DNA from: Fundicoccus culcitae
GTDB taxonomy: Bacteria; Bacillota; Bacilli; Lactobacillales; Aerococcaceae
Direction of reading: 5' to 3'
DNA: 64,000 nt
NCBI RefSeq assembly: GCF_024661895.1
Contig: NZ_CP102453.1
Coordinates: 868,001-932,000 of the forward strand
In this document: positions 9,744 through 18,142 of the stretch, in pieces
How the letters are laid out: each line of letters begins with the position of its first letter
Position numbering within the stretch: position 1 is the first letter of the stretch
Position numbers and translations under genes: made by a program
Notes under the pieces: generated by a model
Databases searched by the model: none
Seen by the model: only the letters and a program-made list of their open reading frames with translations
What the model was told of the DNA's origin: nothing

Positions 9744-9758
9744 ATAAGTAGGCAATTT
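9744..9758 (+). repeat. Right copy of the 15-bp direct repeat around the trpS-recombinase pair
   Basis: ATAAGTAGGCAATTT here matches 7579-7593 at 14 of 15 positions. It lies 56 bases beyond the recombinase start and about 56 bases from the methyltransferase stop codon. Confidence 0.5.
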
Positions 9759-9813
9759 ATGTTTAATAAATGAGCAAAAACACAATATATTGCGAGTTTA
9801 CTTTTGTAAATTA

Positions 9814-11214
9814 CTATATATTGCGTGTTATCAATACCACACACTCAACATGCATCGTATGCGGAAATTGGTCTACTGGCTGCACCACTTGCAACTCATA
9901 CCCAAAATCACGTAACCAAACTAAATCTTCTGCTAAACTCTTTGGATTACAAGACACATAGACAATTTTTTCTGTACCAAAGCGTCCTATACTACGCATG
10001 ACTTTACCACCTGCACCACTTCTTGGCGGATCCAATAACAACAAATCTGGCTGTCCCCACTCTTCCTTCAACGTTTTCAAACCGCTTCGTGCATCACTGA
10101 CCATAAAATAAGTATTGTCCAAGCCATTATCTACTGCATTTCTTCGTGCGGACTGAATAGAAGACTCAACGATTTCAATTCCTGCTAACTCCTTTGAACG
10201 AGCTGCCATTGGTAAACTGAATGTTCCTACACCACAAAACAAGTCCAATGTCCGCATTGATGCATCAACTTCTGCATAATCCAATGCCAAATCAACCAAC
10301 TTTTCTGCTTGTACAGGATTCGCTTGGAAAAACGTATCATGCCAAATTCGATAATTAAAGCCTTTTAACTGATCATAAATATAGTCTCGTCCAAACAAAA
10401 CCATCTCTTCTTCTGACTGTGTACTATCCGCCACATTCCGATTTAATACCCAGATTAAACTTGCTAAATTCTCAAATTGCCCACTCAATCGATTTGTTAA
10501 ATCAGCTGCAACTTCTGGTAAGTCCTCCGCTCTTTCCGTCGCAAATATCACAACCATCAATTCTTCGGTCGCAAATGACTTCCGCATCATCAAATTACGC
10601 AACAGACCTTCCTTGCTATCTTTGTCATAACCGCTTAATGCATGGTCTTTTTGCCATTGACTGACTGCATGCTTCACCTGCACCATCTCCTCGGGCGCAA
10701 GCATAGAGTCCTCCATATCAATAATTTCCCGGAAATTCCCTTGGCGATGCATCCCCAAAGCCCCATCTGACCCAAAGGTCAACTCCATCTTATTGCGATA
10801 TCGATACGGATTCTCCATCCCAATAATCAGCTGAACCTTTTCAACATCAAAACCTTTTTCAACTAAATATCCCTGCACCAACTCTTGCTTCAACTTCAAT
10901 TGGTCCTCGTATTTCATAAATTGTAATGGAGTACCACCTGCTTCGTTAACAGTGATATTTACTTCAGAAATACGGCTTGGTCCAGGGGATAGCAATTCAT
11001 CGTATTCAATAACGGCTGTCTTACGTCCTTTGGCATTATCAACAGTGACACGAACTTTATCACCTGGCACCACATTATTCATGATGATTTTCAAATGTTT
11101 TCCATTAGATCCCTTGTCTGGGGCATGGACATAACTTACAACCCCGCGCCCCTTTTCATCCAATCTGTCAATCGTTACATCTAGAACTTCTGTTGGATAT
11201 ATTTCTTTTTTCAT
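9814..11214 (-). CDS. 23S rRNA (uracil-C5)-methyltransferase, RlmCD/RumA family
   Basis: The enzyme methylates uracil C5 in 23S rRNA with S-adenosylmethionine. An N-terminal TRAM domain (about 1-70) precedes a Rossmann methyltransferase domain with FCGVG at 326-330, a DPPRSG motif and the catalytic cysteine C422 in SCNPKS. The length of 466 fits the family. The cysteine cluster that binds an iron-sulfur centre in E. coli RumA is not visible: the matching stretch reads EAGGTPLQFMKYEDQL, so this is a cluster-free member. The gene stands alone. Genes of this family are known integration targets for serine-recombinase phages and elements in streptococci, and here a serine recombinase begins 126 bases past the stop codon. 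Near that stop, CGCAATATAT occurs both in the last codons and again about 28 bases downstream around a TTTAC/GTAAA hairpin. Confidence 0.9.
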   Translation of the reverse strand: MKKEIYPTEVLDVTIDRLDEKGRGVVSYVHAPDKGSNGKHLKIIMNNVVPGDKVRVTVDNAKGRKTAVIEYDELLSPGPSRISEVNITVNEAGGTPLQFMKYEDQLKLKQELVQGYLVEKGFDVEKVQLIIGMENPYRYRNKMELTFGSDGALGMHRQGNFREIIDMEDSMLAPEEMVQVKHAVSQWQKDHALSGYDKDSKEGLLRNLMMRKSFATEELMVVIFATERAEDLPEVAADLTNRLSGQFENLASLIWVLNRNVADSTQSEEEMVLFGRDYIYDQLKGFNYRIWHDTFFQANPVQAEKLVDLALDYAEVDASMRTLDLFCGVGTFSLPMAARSKELAGIEIVESSIQSARRNAVDNGLDNTYFMVSDARSGLKTLKEEWGQPDLLLLDPPRSGAGGKVMRSIGRFGTEKIVYVSCNPKSLAEDLVWLRDFGYELQVVQPVDQFPHTMHVECVVLITRNI

Positions 11215-11339
11215 ATACTCACCTATTCAATAAATTCTTATTCATTAATATAACATATTCTTGCTTGATAATGCTGTTCTATTATTCTGATTACCTTTCT
11301 ACAAATTAATATCTATTCCTCTTCCACTAAAAAAACAAA

Positions 11340-11496
11340 GAAACTCCGAACGTTTAAATGATAGTGTAAAGAACGGACTGACATACATCGAATGCTTAGT
11401 CCTTTAGGGCTTAGCGTTCGAGCAGTCAGCCGAGTCTTTTGACTCTCATAGAGAGGCAAATGACGGTTCCACTATTATTTAAACGTTCGGAGTTTC
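11340..11496. repeat. 157-bp element closed by 27-bp near-perfect inverted repeats
   Basis: The left arm 11340-11366 and the right arm 11470-11496 are inverted copies differing at one position (outer half GAAACTCCGAACG / CGTTCGGAGTTTC). The 103 bases between them can fold further: a GACTG...CAGTC stem enclosing CGAATGCTTAG and CTTAGCGTTCG with a TTTA loop, then GAGTC-TTTT-GACTC, then TCTC-ATA-GAGA. No open frame fills it. It could be a MITE-like transposon derivative, a structured RNA, or an elaborate terminator between the methyltransferase gene and the sugar ABC operon. No clear target-site duplication was seen. The flanking 11215-11339 and 11497-11544 hold nothing else recognisable. Confidence 0.7.
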
Positions 11497-11544
11497 AGAT
11501 TTATGAATTTATTTTCATTCAAGCAAAGGAGCAATTTCTAATTC

Positions 11545-12417
11545 CTACTTGATAGCCCCTTCGACCATTCCTTTCATGATTTGCTTTTGGGCAAATAGGA
11601 AGATGATAATCACAGGTGCAATAACCATCAAAGATGAGGTCAGAATCATATCCCATTGACGGGTATAGGATCCCGCAAAGTTAGCCACTGCAATGGGCAA
11701 GGTTTGAATATCATTCCCTACACCCAATAACAACAATGGTAGCAAGTAGTCATTCCAAATCCAAATCCCATTTAAGATAAGGATCGTAACCGTAATCGGC
11801 TTCAATAACGGCAACACGACATAAACAAAGGTCTGGAACTTATTGGCACCATCAATTTCAGCAGCTTCTTCAATTTCTACAGGTACCCCTTTAATAAATC
11901 CATGGAACATAAAAACAGACATCCCCATACCAAAACCAGCATAAGCTAGAAAGACACCCCAATATGAACGGAGCAAATTAAAACCAAAGAGCGGCTTTGT
12001 AACATTTTCTTGAATAATCCTAAACCAAGAAATCAAAGGATACATGACCACTTGGAAAGGAATAACCATTGAAGCAACAAACATTAAAAAGATCGCATTT
12101 GATAACCGTGTTTTCCGACGAACTAGTCCCCAAGCGGCTAAAGACGAAATCAAAGTAATAATAAGCAACGAGACAACCGTAATAATCACCGAAGAAACAA
12201 AACTTTCCGCATAATTAATCGATGGGTTATTCCAAATCGAAACCACATTCTCAATAAATATCCCCCAATCTTGTGGTAGAGAAAGTGGATTTAATAAAAT
12301 ATCGCGTGAAGATTTCGCAGAGTTGATGATAATTAAAATAAAAGGACTGACAACGACGATAAAAAGTATGATAGCAACAATTTCTAAAACAACTAAACCT
12401 CGTTTGCGTGCTTTCAT
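11545..12417 (-). CDS. Carbohydrate ABC importer permease, MalG type
   Basis: This is one of two membrane subunits of a CUT1-type sugar importer. The 290 residues contain about six hydrophobic segments, starting with IVAIILFIVVVSPFILIIIN, and the EAA loop EEAAEIDGANKFQTF that docks the ATPase, followed by VVLPLLKP. Its ATG shares one base with the stop codon of the MalF-type gene (TAATG), so the two permeases are translationally coupled. No ATP-binding gene is in the operon. As in many Gram-positive sugar importers, a shared MsmK/MsiK-type ATPase encoded elsewhere is the likely partner. The substrate is probably an oligosaccharide; nothing in the window names it. Confidence 0.92.
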   Translation of the reverse strand: MKARKRGLVVLEIVAIILFIVVVSPFILIIINSAKSSRDILLNPLSLPQDWGIFIENVVSIWNNPSINYAESFVSSVIITVVSLLIITLISSLAAWGLVRRKTRLSNAIFLMFVASMVIPFQVVMYPLISWFRIIQENVTKPLFGFNLLRSYWGVFLAYAGFGMGMSVFMFHGFIKGVPVEIEEAAEIDGANKFQTFVYVVLPLLKPITVTILILNGIWIWNDYLLPLLLLGVGNDIQTLPIAVANFAGSYTRQWDMILTSSLMVIAPVIIIFLFAQKQIMKGMVEGAIK

Positions 12418-13346
12418 TACATTTCGACCTCCCGACGTTTAGTAATGGTTGTTTGGGTAAGACTAATAATCACTAGGATAACAAATAGTATGACTGCTCT
12501 TGCTTGTCCTCTTGCTAATTGATTTTCAACCGAGGCTGTATTATAAATATTCATCGTAATAAATTCCGTTCCTTTAATTGCCTGGCCTTCCCACATAATA
12601 GAAGGTCCCCCACCTGTTAAGGAAACATTGACATCAAAGATTTTGAATGAGTTATTTATTGTGAGGAAAAGAGAAACAGTAAAGGCTGGCATGACCATCG
12701 GTATAGTGATATGACGCAATTTAGCGAACCAATTAGCGCCATCAAGTGACGCAGATTCATATAAGGAATCAGGCACAGCTTGTAGACCAGCAAAGTAAAT
12801 CATCATGATGTAGCCGGCATATTGCCATGAGTTTGTGATGATTAAGGCTGACATGGCTAAATTGGGTTTGCCAAGAAATAAGTTTGTTATCAACCACTCA
12901 CTGCCAATCACTTCACCAAAGGCCGGGAAAACTTGATTATAAATAAATTGCCAAATATAACCTAAAACCAATCCACCAATTAAGTTAGGTATAAAAAATC
13001 CTGCCCGATAAATATTACGTCCCTTAATATTGCTGGAAACCAGCATGGCTAAGCCAAAAGATATAAAGTTAATCACAATCACATTGATAATGGCAAAAAT
13101 AAAAGTAATCATTAATGAATATTGAAAGCGGGTATCCTTAAAACTCTGAATATAATTTTTAAAACCAACAAAATTTGTCTCAGCTTGTGTCACCCCACCC
13201 CAATCAGTAAAGGAATAATAGACTCCTAAAACAAACGGAATTGCAATAACTAATAGAAAAATAAATACCGCTGGTGCTACTAGAATGAAAAAATTACGCG
13301 ATTCATTGCGTGTTCGATTAAACTTTTTAGGTTGATCTGTTGCCAT
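12417..13346 (-). CDS. Carbohydrate ABC importer permease, MalF type
   Basis: The second membrane subunit of the CUT1 importer has about 309 residues, with six predicted hydrophobic segments and an EAA loop YESASLDGANWFAKLRHI followed by TIPMVMP. The N-terminus (KKFNRTRNESRNFF) is cytoplasmic and basic. ATG at 13346 is preferred over GTG at 13355 because AAAGGGTG lies at proper distance from the ATG and would overlap the GTG. It lies between the binding-protein gene (78-base gap) and the MalG-type gene (one-base overlap), the normal binding protein-MalF-MalG order of these operons. Confidence 0.92.
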   Translation of the reverse strand: MATDQPKKFNRTRNESRNFFILVAPAVFIFLLVIAIPFVLGVYYSFTDWGGVTQAETNFVGFKNYIQSFKDTRFQYSLMITFIFAIINVIVINFISFGLAMLVSSNIKGRNIYRAGFFIPNLIGGLVLGYIWQFIYNQVFPAFGEVIGSEWLITNLFLGKPNLAMSALIITNSWQYAGYIMMIYFAGLQAVPDSLYESASLDGANWFAKLRHITIPMVMPAFTVSLFLTINNSFKIFDVNVSLTGGGPSIMWEGQAIKGTEFITMNIYNTASVENQLARGQARAVILFVILVIISLTQTTITKRREVEM

Positions 13347-13423
13347 AAAGCTCACCCTTTCTAATAAATAAAAAGCAGCAGAACTAGGTCTCCCCGTTCG
13401 CTGCTTTTCATAGACTGTGTCTA

Positions 13424-14707
13424 CTAGTTACCTAACAACTCAGGAACTTTAGCAATTTCAGCTGTCATTAATTCAATAAATTGAGCTTTATCGATATTTC
13501 CTTGCGCGAATTGTCCGTAAATTGGACCTAAGTTATTCATACCAAAGCCATCTGGCATAAAGTACGTATTGTCAAATGAATAGACAGGTTTTTCAGCAGA
13601 AATCCATTCAGCTAAAAAGGCTGATAATGGTGCTGAAGGTGTTTCTTCTGTTGTTGAGAAAGCTGAAATCATATTGGCTTGGTTGACCATGAAATCTTGT
13701 CCTTCAGGAGTTGAAACCATATCTTCAAAGAATTTATTAATGGAATCTAAAGCAGCTGTGTCTTTGTTAACTACATAGTATGAAGGTGCTCCAATAAATA
13801 ATCCTTCTGAATTTTCTTCATGAGATGTTTGATAAGGGATGAAGCCCATCGCAAAGTCTGCTTCTAATTGTGCTAAGTTAGGATCTTTCCAGTTACCTTG
13901 GTGTAAGAAAGCTGTTTGACCAGATGCAAAAGCGATATCCATATCATCTTGCGTTCCAACCGTTAACATTTGAGGGTCAGTGTATTTAAATAATAATTCT
14001 ACCCAATCTGCATAACCTGCCATACGATCGGCATCTGTTTCACCAGCAACTACTTGTTCCGTTACCGTACGGTCACCATTTGGTAATAAGTTTCCTAAGT
14101 ATGCATTAAAGTCATGGTTACCCATAATCCAAGTTTCGCCTTCCATAGTTGCATTAGCAACAACTGAAATTAAACCTAATTCATCTTTACGAGCATCTAA
14201 ATCAGCAAAAGCTGCTTCTAAAGCCTCAAATGAATTTAACGATTCAGGATCAATACCTGCTTCTGCTAATAAATCTGCATTATATGCCAAGCCATATCCT
14301 TCTACAGATACTGGGAAGCCATAAACTTCATCATTTTGAATAAATTCAAATTCTGTCTGGTCTACCCAATCACCTGAAATAGGTTGTAACATATCTGCCC
14401 ATAAATCATAGCCACTTTGCCCTTCAATAACAAATACATCTGGACCTTCTCCGGCTGTAAAGTCTGCCTTTAGTTGATCTCCTAACGAACATGCCCCAGA
14501 ACAAACTTTAACATTAATGTCTACTCCATTTGCTTCTCCCCAAGCAGCTGCATAATTTGTTAAAGCCTCTTGAGTTTCACTCTTATTGGAATAGAGTGTA
14601 AAAGCATTTGGGTCATCTGAAGCCGCCTGTGCTGTTGTTCCTCCAATTGTTGCGAATAAACTGGCGGTTAAAGTGACTTTAGCTAACTTTTTCATCCACT
14701 GTGACAT
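13424..14707 (-). CDS. Extracellular sugar-binding protein of the CUT1 ABC importer
   Basis: This family 1 solute-binding protein of 427 residues captures sugar outside the membrane and delivers it to the two permeases. A basic N-terminus (MKKLAK) and hydrophobic stretch to about residue 25 form a signal peptide; TTAQA followed by ASDD looks like a signal peptidase I site. The lipobox cysteine that anchors most Gram-positive binding proteins is absent, which is unusual. Cysteines do occur near residue 70 (CSGAC) and could pair. GPDVFVIEGQSGYDLW and the FPVSVEGYGLAYNADLL strand are typical of the family. A strong GAGGAGG site precedes the ATG. The gene is first in the operon and sits behind a promoter with a cre-like box. 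Confidence 0.9.
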   Translation of the reverse strand: MSQWMKKLAKVTLTASLFATIGGTTAQAASDDPNAFTLYSNKSETQEALTNYAAAWGEANGVDINVKVCSGACSLGDQLKADFTAGEGPDVFVIEGQSGYDLWADMLQPISGDWVDQTEFEFIQNDEVYGFPVSVEGYGLAYNADLLAEAGIDPESLNSFEALEAAFADLDARKDELGLISVVANATMEGETWIMGNHDFNAYLGNLLPNGDRTVTEQVVAGETDADRMAGYADWVELLFKYTDPQMLTVGTQDDMDIAFASGQTAFLHQGNWKDPNLAQLEADFAMGFIPYQTSHEENSEGLFIGAPSYYVVNKDTAALDSINKFFEDMVSTPEGQDFMVNQANMISAFSTTEETPSAPLSAFLAEWISAEKPVYSFDNTYFMPDGFGMNNLGPIYGQFAQGNIDKAQFIELMTAEIAKVPELLGN

Positions 14708-14748
14708 ACAATTCCTCCTCAGTATTTTTTAAAACCAATTTCACTTAT

Positions 14749-14776
14749 ATTATAACTTAAATAAATCTTAATGCAA
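14749..14776 (-). promoter_or_regulatory. Promoter of the sugar ABC operon
   Basis: On the minus strand TTGCAT (14771-14776) and TATAAT (14749-14754) are 16 bases apart, and the leader to the binding-protein gene is about 35 bases. The -35 hexamer lies inside a cre-like box. Confidence 0.65.
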
Positions 14777-14785
14777 CCGCTTTCG
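14772..14785. promoter_or_regulatory. cre-like (CcpA) site over the -35 element
   Basis: TGCAACCGCTTTCG matches the catabolite-responsive consensus TGWNANCGNTNWCA at all but two fixed positions. Lying on the -35 hexamer, bound CcpA would block transcription. This is typical catabolite repression of a sugar operon. Confidence 0.5.
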
Positions 14786-14789
14786 TTAA

Positions 14790-14809
14790 ATATGTTAGCG
14801 GTAACATAT
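14790..14809. promoter_or_regulatory. 20-bp palindrome, likely LacI-family operator
   Basis: The centre TGTTAGCGGTAACA is palindromic around CG, the hallmark of LacI-type operators, with dyad symmetry over 20 bases (14790-14809). It lies just upstream of the sugar operon promoter. The regulator gene itself is not in the adjoining sequence. Confidence 0.55.
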
Positions 14810-14931
14810 AAATGTTTTAACATAAATAACACCGAGAATTTATAAGATTATAAACAATTAAAAACACCACTCATTCAAGTGATGTCTTCTAAACTACCAA
14901 TAAAATAACCATACCCTTGCTAAAATAGCGA

Positions 14932-15099
14932 CTAATTGAAAATGATGTGTTGGTTAATTTTATTAGGAAGTTTATACATTAAGACTGTAGCAACACCAAT
15001 AATATCGGTGTTAATTGAAATAACATTGTAATAGTTAAGTGTGGAAACAACAATGAATGCAATTAGAATTACGATATTATGTTTTGTTTCGTTTGACAT
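14932..15099 (-). CDS. Small hydrophobic protein, 55 residues
   Basis: The reading frame begins with ATG at 15099 behind an ideal AGGAGG at 5-6 bases, so it is probably translated. The peptide starts MSNETKHNIV and contains a hydrophobic segment (about residues 9-20, IVILIAFIVVST) and a second, weaker one (about 33-41), ending in KLPNKINQHIIFN. It has no recognisable family, no double-glycine leader and no cysteines. It lies just downstream, on the same strand, of a decayed ABC ATPase gene of the antibiotic or bacteriocin type. It could be what is left of the matching membrane component or an accessory peptide. That link is inference from position only. Confidence 0.5.
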   Translation of the reverse strand: MSNETKHNIVILIAFIVVSTLNYYNVISINTDIIGVATVLMYKLPNKINQHIIFN

Positions 15100-15157
15100 T
15101 GATACCTCCTTGTCTATTTATACAATAAAGTTTTATACAACTTACACCACTCAATCC

Positions 15158-15584
15158 TTAATTAAATACTTCCCTGCGAATCACTTTCCCATGTTCTAAC
15201 TCTACGACTGTATCACATAGAATACGAATATCTTCTTGCGTATGACTTGCCAAAATAATTATGTGGCCATTTTTTTAATCTAATAATAATTTGCGCATAA
15301 CTTAAACCAACAATATCAAGAGCTCCTTGGATTTCATCATCTGTAATTTTATTCTGAATTCCAGATTAAAACTTTAAATTTTTCCACCCACTAAATTGAG
15401 GTAAAAAGCCAGGATTTTCAATAATGATTCCGATACCTTCCGGAATATGTTCTGAATTCTCATCTAGAACAAGATTACCCACTCGAATCGTTCCTGAAGT
15501 CAACGGCATTAAACCACAAATTGACTTCATTAACATCGTCTTTCCTGCCTCGTTTCTCAAGTCATCTGGCTTTAAACCTAACAT
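15158..15584 (-). pseudogene. Decayed ABC transporter ATP-binding protein
   Basis: Fragments of one ATPase gene can be read in different frames. The 5' part (GKTMLMKSICGLMPLTSGTI, then GIGIIIENPGFLPQFSGWKN) begins inside the Walker A motif, so the true N-terminus is missing; a stop follows at about 15366. The 3' part (IILASHTQEDIRILCDTVVE with the H-loop histidine, then LEHGKVIRRE) ends at 15158. The stretch with the signature motif and Walker B between them is deleted. The IENPGFLPQFSGWKN style resembles ATPases of bacitracin/lantibiotic-type exporters. The gene cannot make a working protein. Confidence 0.8.
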
Positions 15585-15845
15585 TACAAAAATGATCCAA
15601 ACTAAACAACAAAAATATCAAAATCACACAATAGTTAACTTGTTTTATCTCATCACCTTCACTATAATTATTCTATCGCTTACATTAAATTTTTATTATA
15701 AACTTAACAGTTGTGTTAAATCTACTAAATTCTTAACAAAACTGACTGAAAAAATATGACTCATTAATTAAACAAAAAGACCAGTTTGCTAACGCCAATT
15801 ACAAGCAAAATGAATCAGATATTTTACTGAAAGGTGGTCACGCTC

Positions 15846-17054
15846 ATGAAATTCGATACAGTCATTGTTGGTGCTTCGATTGCTGGCTATAATGTGGCTA
15901 AACAGTTGCGAGCTAGTAATTATCCGGGAACCATTGCTTTAATTGATCAAGAATCTTTTCTGCCTTACGATCGCAAGGAATTGTCCAAAAATTGGTTAGT
16001 CGATCGCAATCAACCAAACCCGCCCTACTTTCAGAATCGAACTTATTTTAATAAGCAAAAGATTACACCCTTTTTAAACACAACAGTCACCTTTATTAAC
16101 CCCACTAATAAATATCTCCAAACTGCTGATGGCAGAGATATTTATTATGAAGAGTTGGTTTTAGCAACGGGCTCACAATTAAGGAAATTAAATATTGAAA
16201 ATTCAGATGCTGACGGGATATTTTATTTAAGGAATTTTGAAGATGCTTTAGCGATTAAAAAATGGATAAAAAAAGTTAAGCAGGTGGCGATTGTTGGTGG
16301 AGGCTTTATCGGCTTGGAGCTAGCTGCCTCCCTTAACTCAATGGGAATCAAAGTAACCGTGATTAGTTCGTCCCCTCATCCTTTGGCGAAAACTTTAGGT
16401 AACGACGCCTCGAATTATTTTGTTAACATGCATCAAGCCCGTGGGGTTGAATTTGTCTTGGGACAAGTTGCTCAGAAATTTTTGGTGGATGCTGACAATC
16501 GAGTGAATGCTGTTGAAACGAATCAAGGAGAGGTTGTTCCTAGTGAAATGGTTATTGTTGGGATTGGGGTAGTTCTGAATGTGTCCATTGAGATAGAAGG
16601 ATTAAACGTCGACCATGGGATTATTGTTAATGAATTTGGAGAAACTGCCTTACCGCATATCTATGCAGCGGGTGATGTCGCCATTTGGCCTTATCGTGGA
16701 CAGATGATTCATATTGAGCATTGGGAAAATGCCTATCATCAAGGGCGGTCGGTTGCCAAAAATATTGTTGAAAATAAAAGCCATGCCTTTAGTGTGATGC
16801 CCTATTTCTGGACGGACCAATACGATGAAACTTTTGAATATTTAGGTTATACCCGTGATTGGGCAGATATTGTGGTACGTGGGGATGTCAAGAGTGGTAA
16901 ATTTACGCTGGCGTATTTGGATCATGATGATATTGCGCAAGGGATATTATTTGCTAATAAGAGCGAATCACGTAAGGATATCCAAGCTCTATTAAATTTG
17001 AACAAAGCATTAGACCGTGATAAATTTATGGATAAAAACAAGAAATTGAAGTGA
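15846..17054 (+). CDS. FAD-dependent pyridine nucleotide-disulfide family reductase
   Basis: This NAD(P)H-dependent flavoprotein has the ferredoxin/rubredoxin-reductase plan. The FAD-binding GASIAG lies at residues 9-14, the NAD(P)H-binding GGGFIG at 151-156, and AAGDVA with the IEHWENAYHQGR stretch occurs near residues 275-305. A C-terminal reductase domain follows (YFWTDQYDETFEYLG). No redox-active CxxxxC pair is seen, so it is the oxygenase-reductase type and not a disulfide reductase. The 402 residues match the family. ATG at 15846 is favoured, with GGTGGT upstream; the frame extends to a GTG at 15834 that lies within that site. No ferredoxin or oxygenase gene is adjacent. A truncated DUF488 gene follows after 4 bases. 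Confidence 0.85.
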   Translation: MKFDTVIVGASIAGYNVAKQLRASNYPGTIALIDQESFLPYDRKELSKNWLVDRNQPNPPYFQNRTYFNKQKITPFLNTTVTFINPTNKYLQTADGRDIYYEELVLATGSQLRKLNIENSDADGIFYLRNFEDALAIKKWIKKVKQVAIVGGGFIGLELAASLNSMGIKVTVISSSPHPLAKTLGNDASNYFVNMHQARGVEFVLGQVAQKFLVDADNRVNAVETNQGEVVPSEMVIVGIGVVLNVSIEIEGLNVDHGIIVNEFGETALPHIYAAGDVAIWPYRGQMIHIEHWENAYHQGRSVAKNIVENKSHAFSVMPYFWTDQYDETFEYLGYTRDWADIVVRGDVKSGKFTLAYLDHDDIAQGILFANKSESRKDIQALLNLNKALDRDKFMDKNKKLK

Positions 17055-17058
17055 TTAT

Positions 17059-17289
17059 TTGATTAAGTTAAAAAGAATTTATGAAGATGTTGAGGAATCT
17101 GATGTTTATCGGATTTTGGCGGATCGTTTGTGGCCACGTGGAGTCAGTAAGGAGAAGGCCCATATTGACGAGTGGAATAAAAGTATAACCCCTTCTAATG
17201 ACCTTGGAAAAAAATATCACAGCGAAGAAATTGAGTCATTATCATCATTTTCCTTTTTGAGTCAAATTATTCGTTCTATATTCGAATAA
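17059..17289 (+). pseudogene. Truncated DUF488-family gene
   Basis: The first 50 residues are clearly DUF488: MIKLKRIYE, then VYRILADRLWPRGVSKEKAH, then DEWNKSITPSNDLGKKYH. Full-length members have about 115-120 residues and continue with a conserved F...RY..EL segment. Here the frame turns into an unrelated 20-residue tail (SSFSFLSQIIRSIFE) and stops at 76, so the C-terminal part was lost by deletion or frameshift. The first codon would be TTG with no good ribosome binding site, another sign of decay. It sits 4 bases after the flavoprotein gene. Confidence 0.75.
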
Positions 17290-17324
17290 GGAGTACAATA
17301 AATGTATACGGGAGGCGTATACAA

Positions 17325-18092
17325 ATGAAAAACTCAATGAAAAAATGGATGCTAATTTTAAGTACAACAGCATTCATCCCAGGGTTAACTACCGGAGGTA
17401 TTTATTTGGAGGTGTATCCTGAAACAGTTGTTGAAGCTCAGGATCTTTCCCCGAAAGATCAAGCTCAAAAGATTGTTGATGCGCTGAGTGAGAGTTATCC
17501 AGATGATACTTTGCCGACTTATGTGTTGCGTGAAGACGATAAATTGTATTTTACGGCAGCGACGACAGGTCAAGAAGATCAAGAGAACTTCAATATTTTG
17601 TATTATGCAGAAGATGAGCCCATTGAATTGAATGCAACAGCCTTAAATGAATTAACGCCGATTGCAGCTTTTGGAAAAACGACTTATGAAACTGAGGGAG
17701 AAGCAGCCGAAGCTGTGGAACAAATTCTGGATTTACAAGGTCAAGAAGTCGATTTAGGTTATGGTATTACAGGCTTTATGCAAGGTGCTGCTGGTTCAAC
17801 CTATTTGAATTGGCAAGAAGGTAATTGGAGTTTAGTAGTGAAAGCTTCAAATATTGAGGAAGAAGATCCCGTTCCTTTAGCGGTGGAAGTGGTAGAGTAT
17901 CTGGAAGAAATATACTTACCTGCCCCAACTCAAGTCGGGCAAATCACTTTATCCATGCCAGATGAAAATAGCACCTATGAAACGAATTCTGTTGTGTGGC
18001 ATGAAGACAATGTGGTCTATACAGTGACACATCAAGACGCTATGCAAGCCATTCGGATGGCAGGTTCGATTAGCAGTCCAACCGAGCAGTAA
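17325..18092 (+). CDS. Secreted protein of unknown function
   Basis: The function is not recognised. The 255-residue protein starts MKNSMKKWMLILSTTAFIPG, a typical signal peptide with cleavage probably near VVEAQ (residues 35-39). There is no lipobox, LPxTG or membrane anchor, so the mature protein should be free. It is strongly acidic and has no cysteine. Two weakly similar halves can be seen (around LPTYVLREDDKLYFTAATTG and NSVVWHEDNVVYTVTHQD), which suggests a duplicated beta-rich domain. GGGAGG lies well placed before the ATG. A strong terminator follows 13 bases after the stop codon, so it is transcribed as a single gene or as the end of the unit from 15846. Confidence 0.75.
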   Translation: MKNSMKKWMLILSTTAFIPGLTTGGIYLEVYPETVVEAQDLSPKDQAQKIVDALSESYPDDTLPTYVLREDDKLYFTAATTGQEDQENFNILYYAEDEPIELNATALNELTPIAAFGKTTYETEGEAAEAVEQILDLQGQEVDLGYGITGFMQGAAGSTYLNWQEGNWSLVVKASNIEEEDPVPLAVEVVEYLEEIYLPAPTQVGQITLSMPDENSTYETNSVVWHEDNVVYTVTHQDAMQAIRMAGSISSPTEQ

Positions 18093-18104
18093 ATAATTTA
18101 ATTT

Positions 18105-18142
18105 AAACGGGAAGTGAGCGATGATGCTTACTTCCCGTTTTT
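18105..18142 (+). terminator. Rho-independent terminator after the secreted-protein gene
   Basis: A 15-base stem (18105-18119 with 18126-18140, one G-U pair) around a 6-base loop ends in a T-run (AAACGGGAAGT...ACTTCCCGTTTTT). Confidence 0.92.

Larger units (their letters stand above)
7579..9758. mobile_element. Candidate small mobile cassette: trpS plus serine recombinase between 15-bp direct repeats
   Basis: ATAAGTAGGCTATTT at 7579-7593 and ATAAGTAGGCAATTT at 9744-9758 match at 14 of 15 positions, lie in the same orientation, and bracket exactly two genes: trpS and a serine recombinase. A near-palindromic relative (GATTAGGCTAATT on the minus strand, about 9709-9721) sits just upstream of the recombinase start, as resolvase subsites often do. 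Boundaries are a proposal; the larger hsd block may belong to the same island. Confidence 0.4.
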
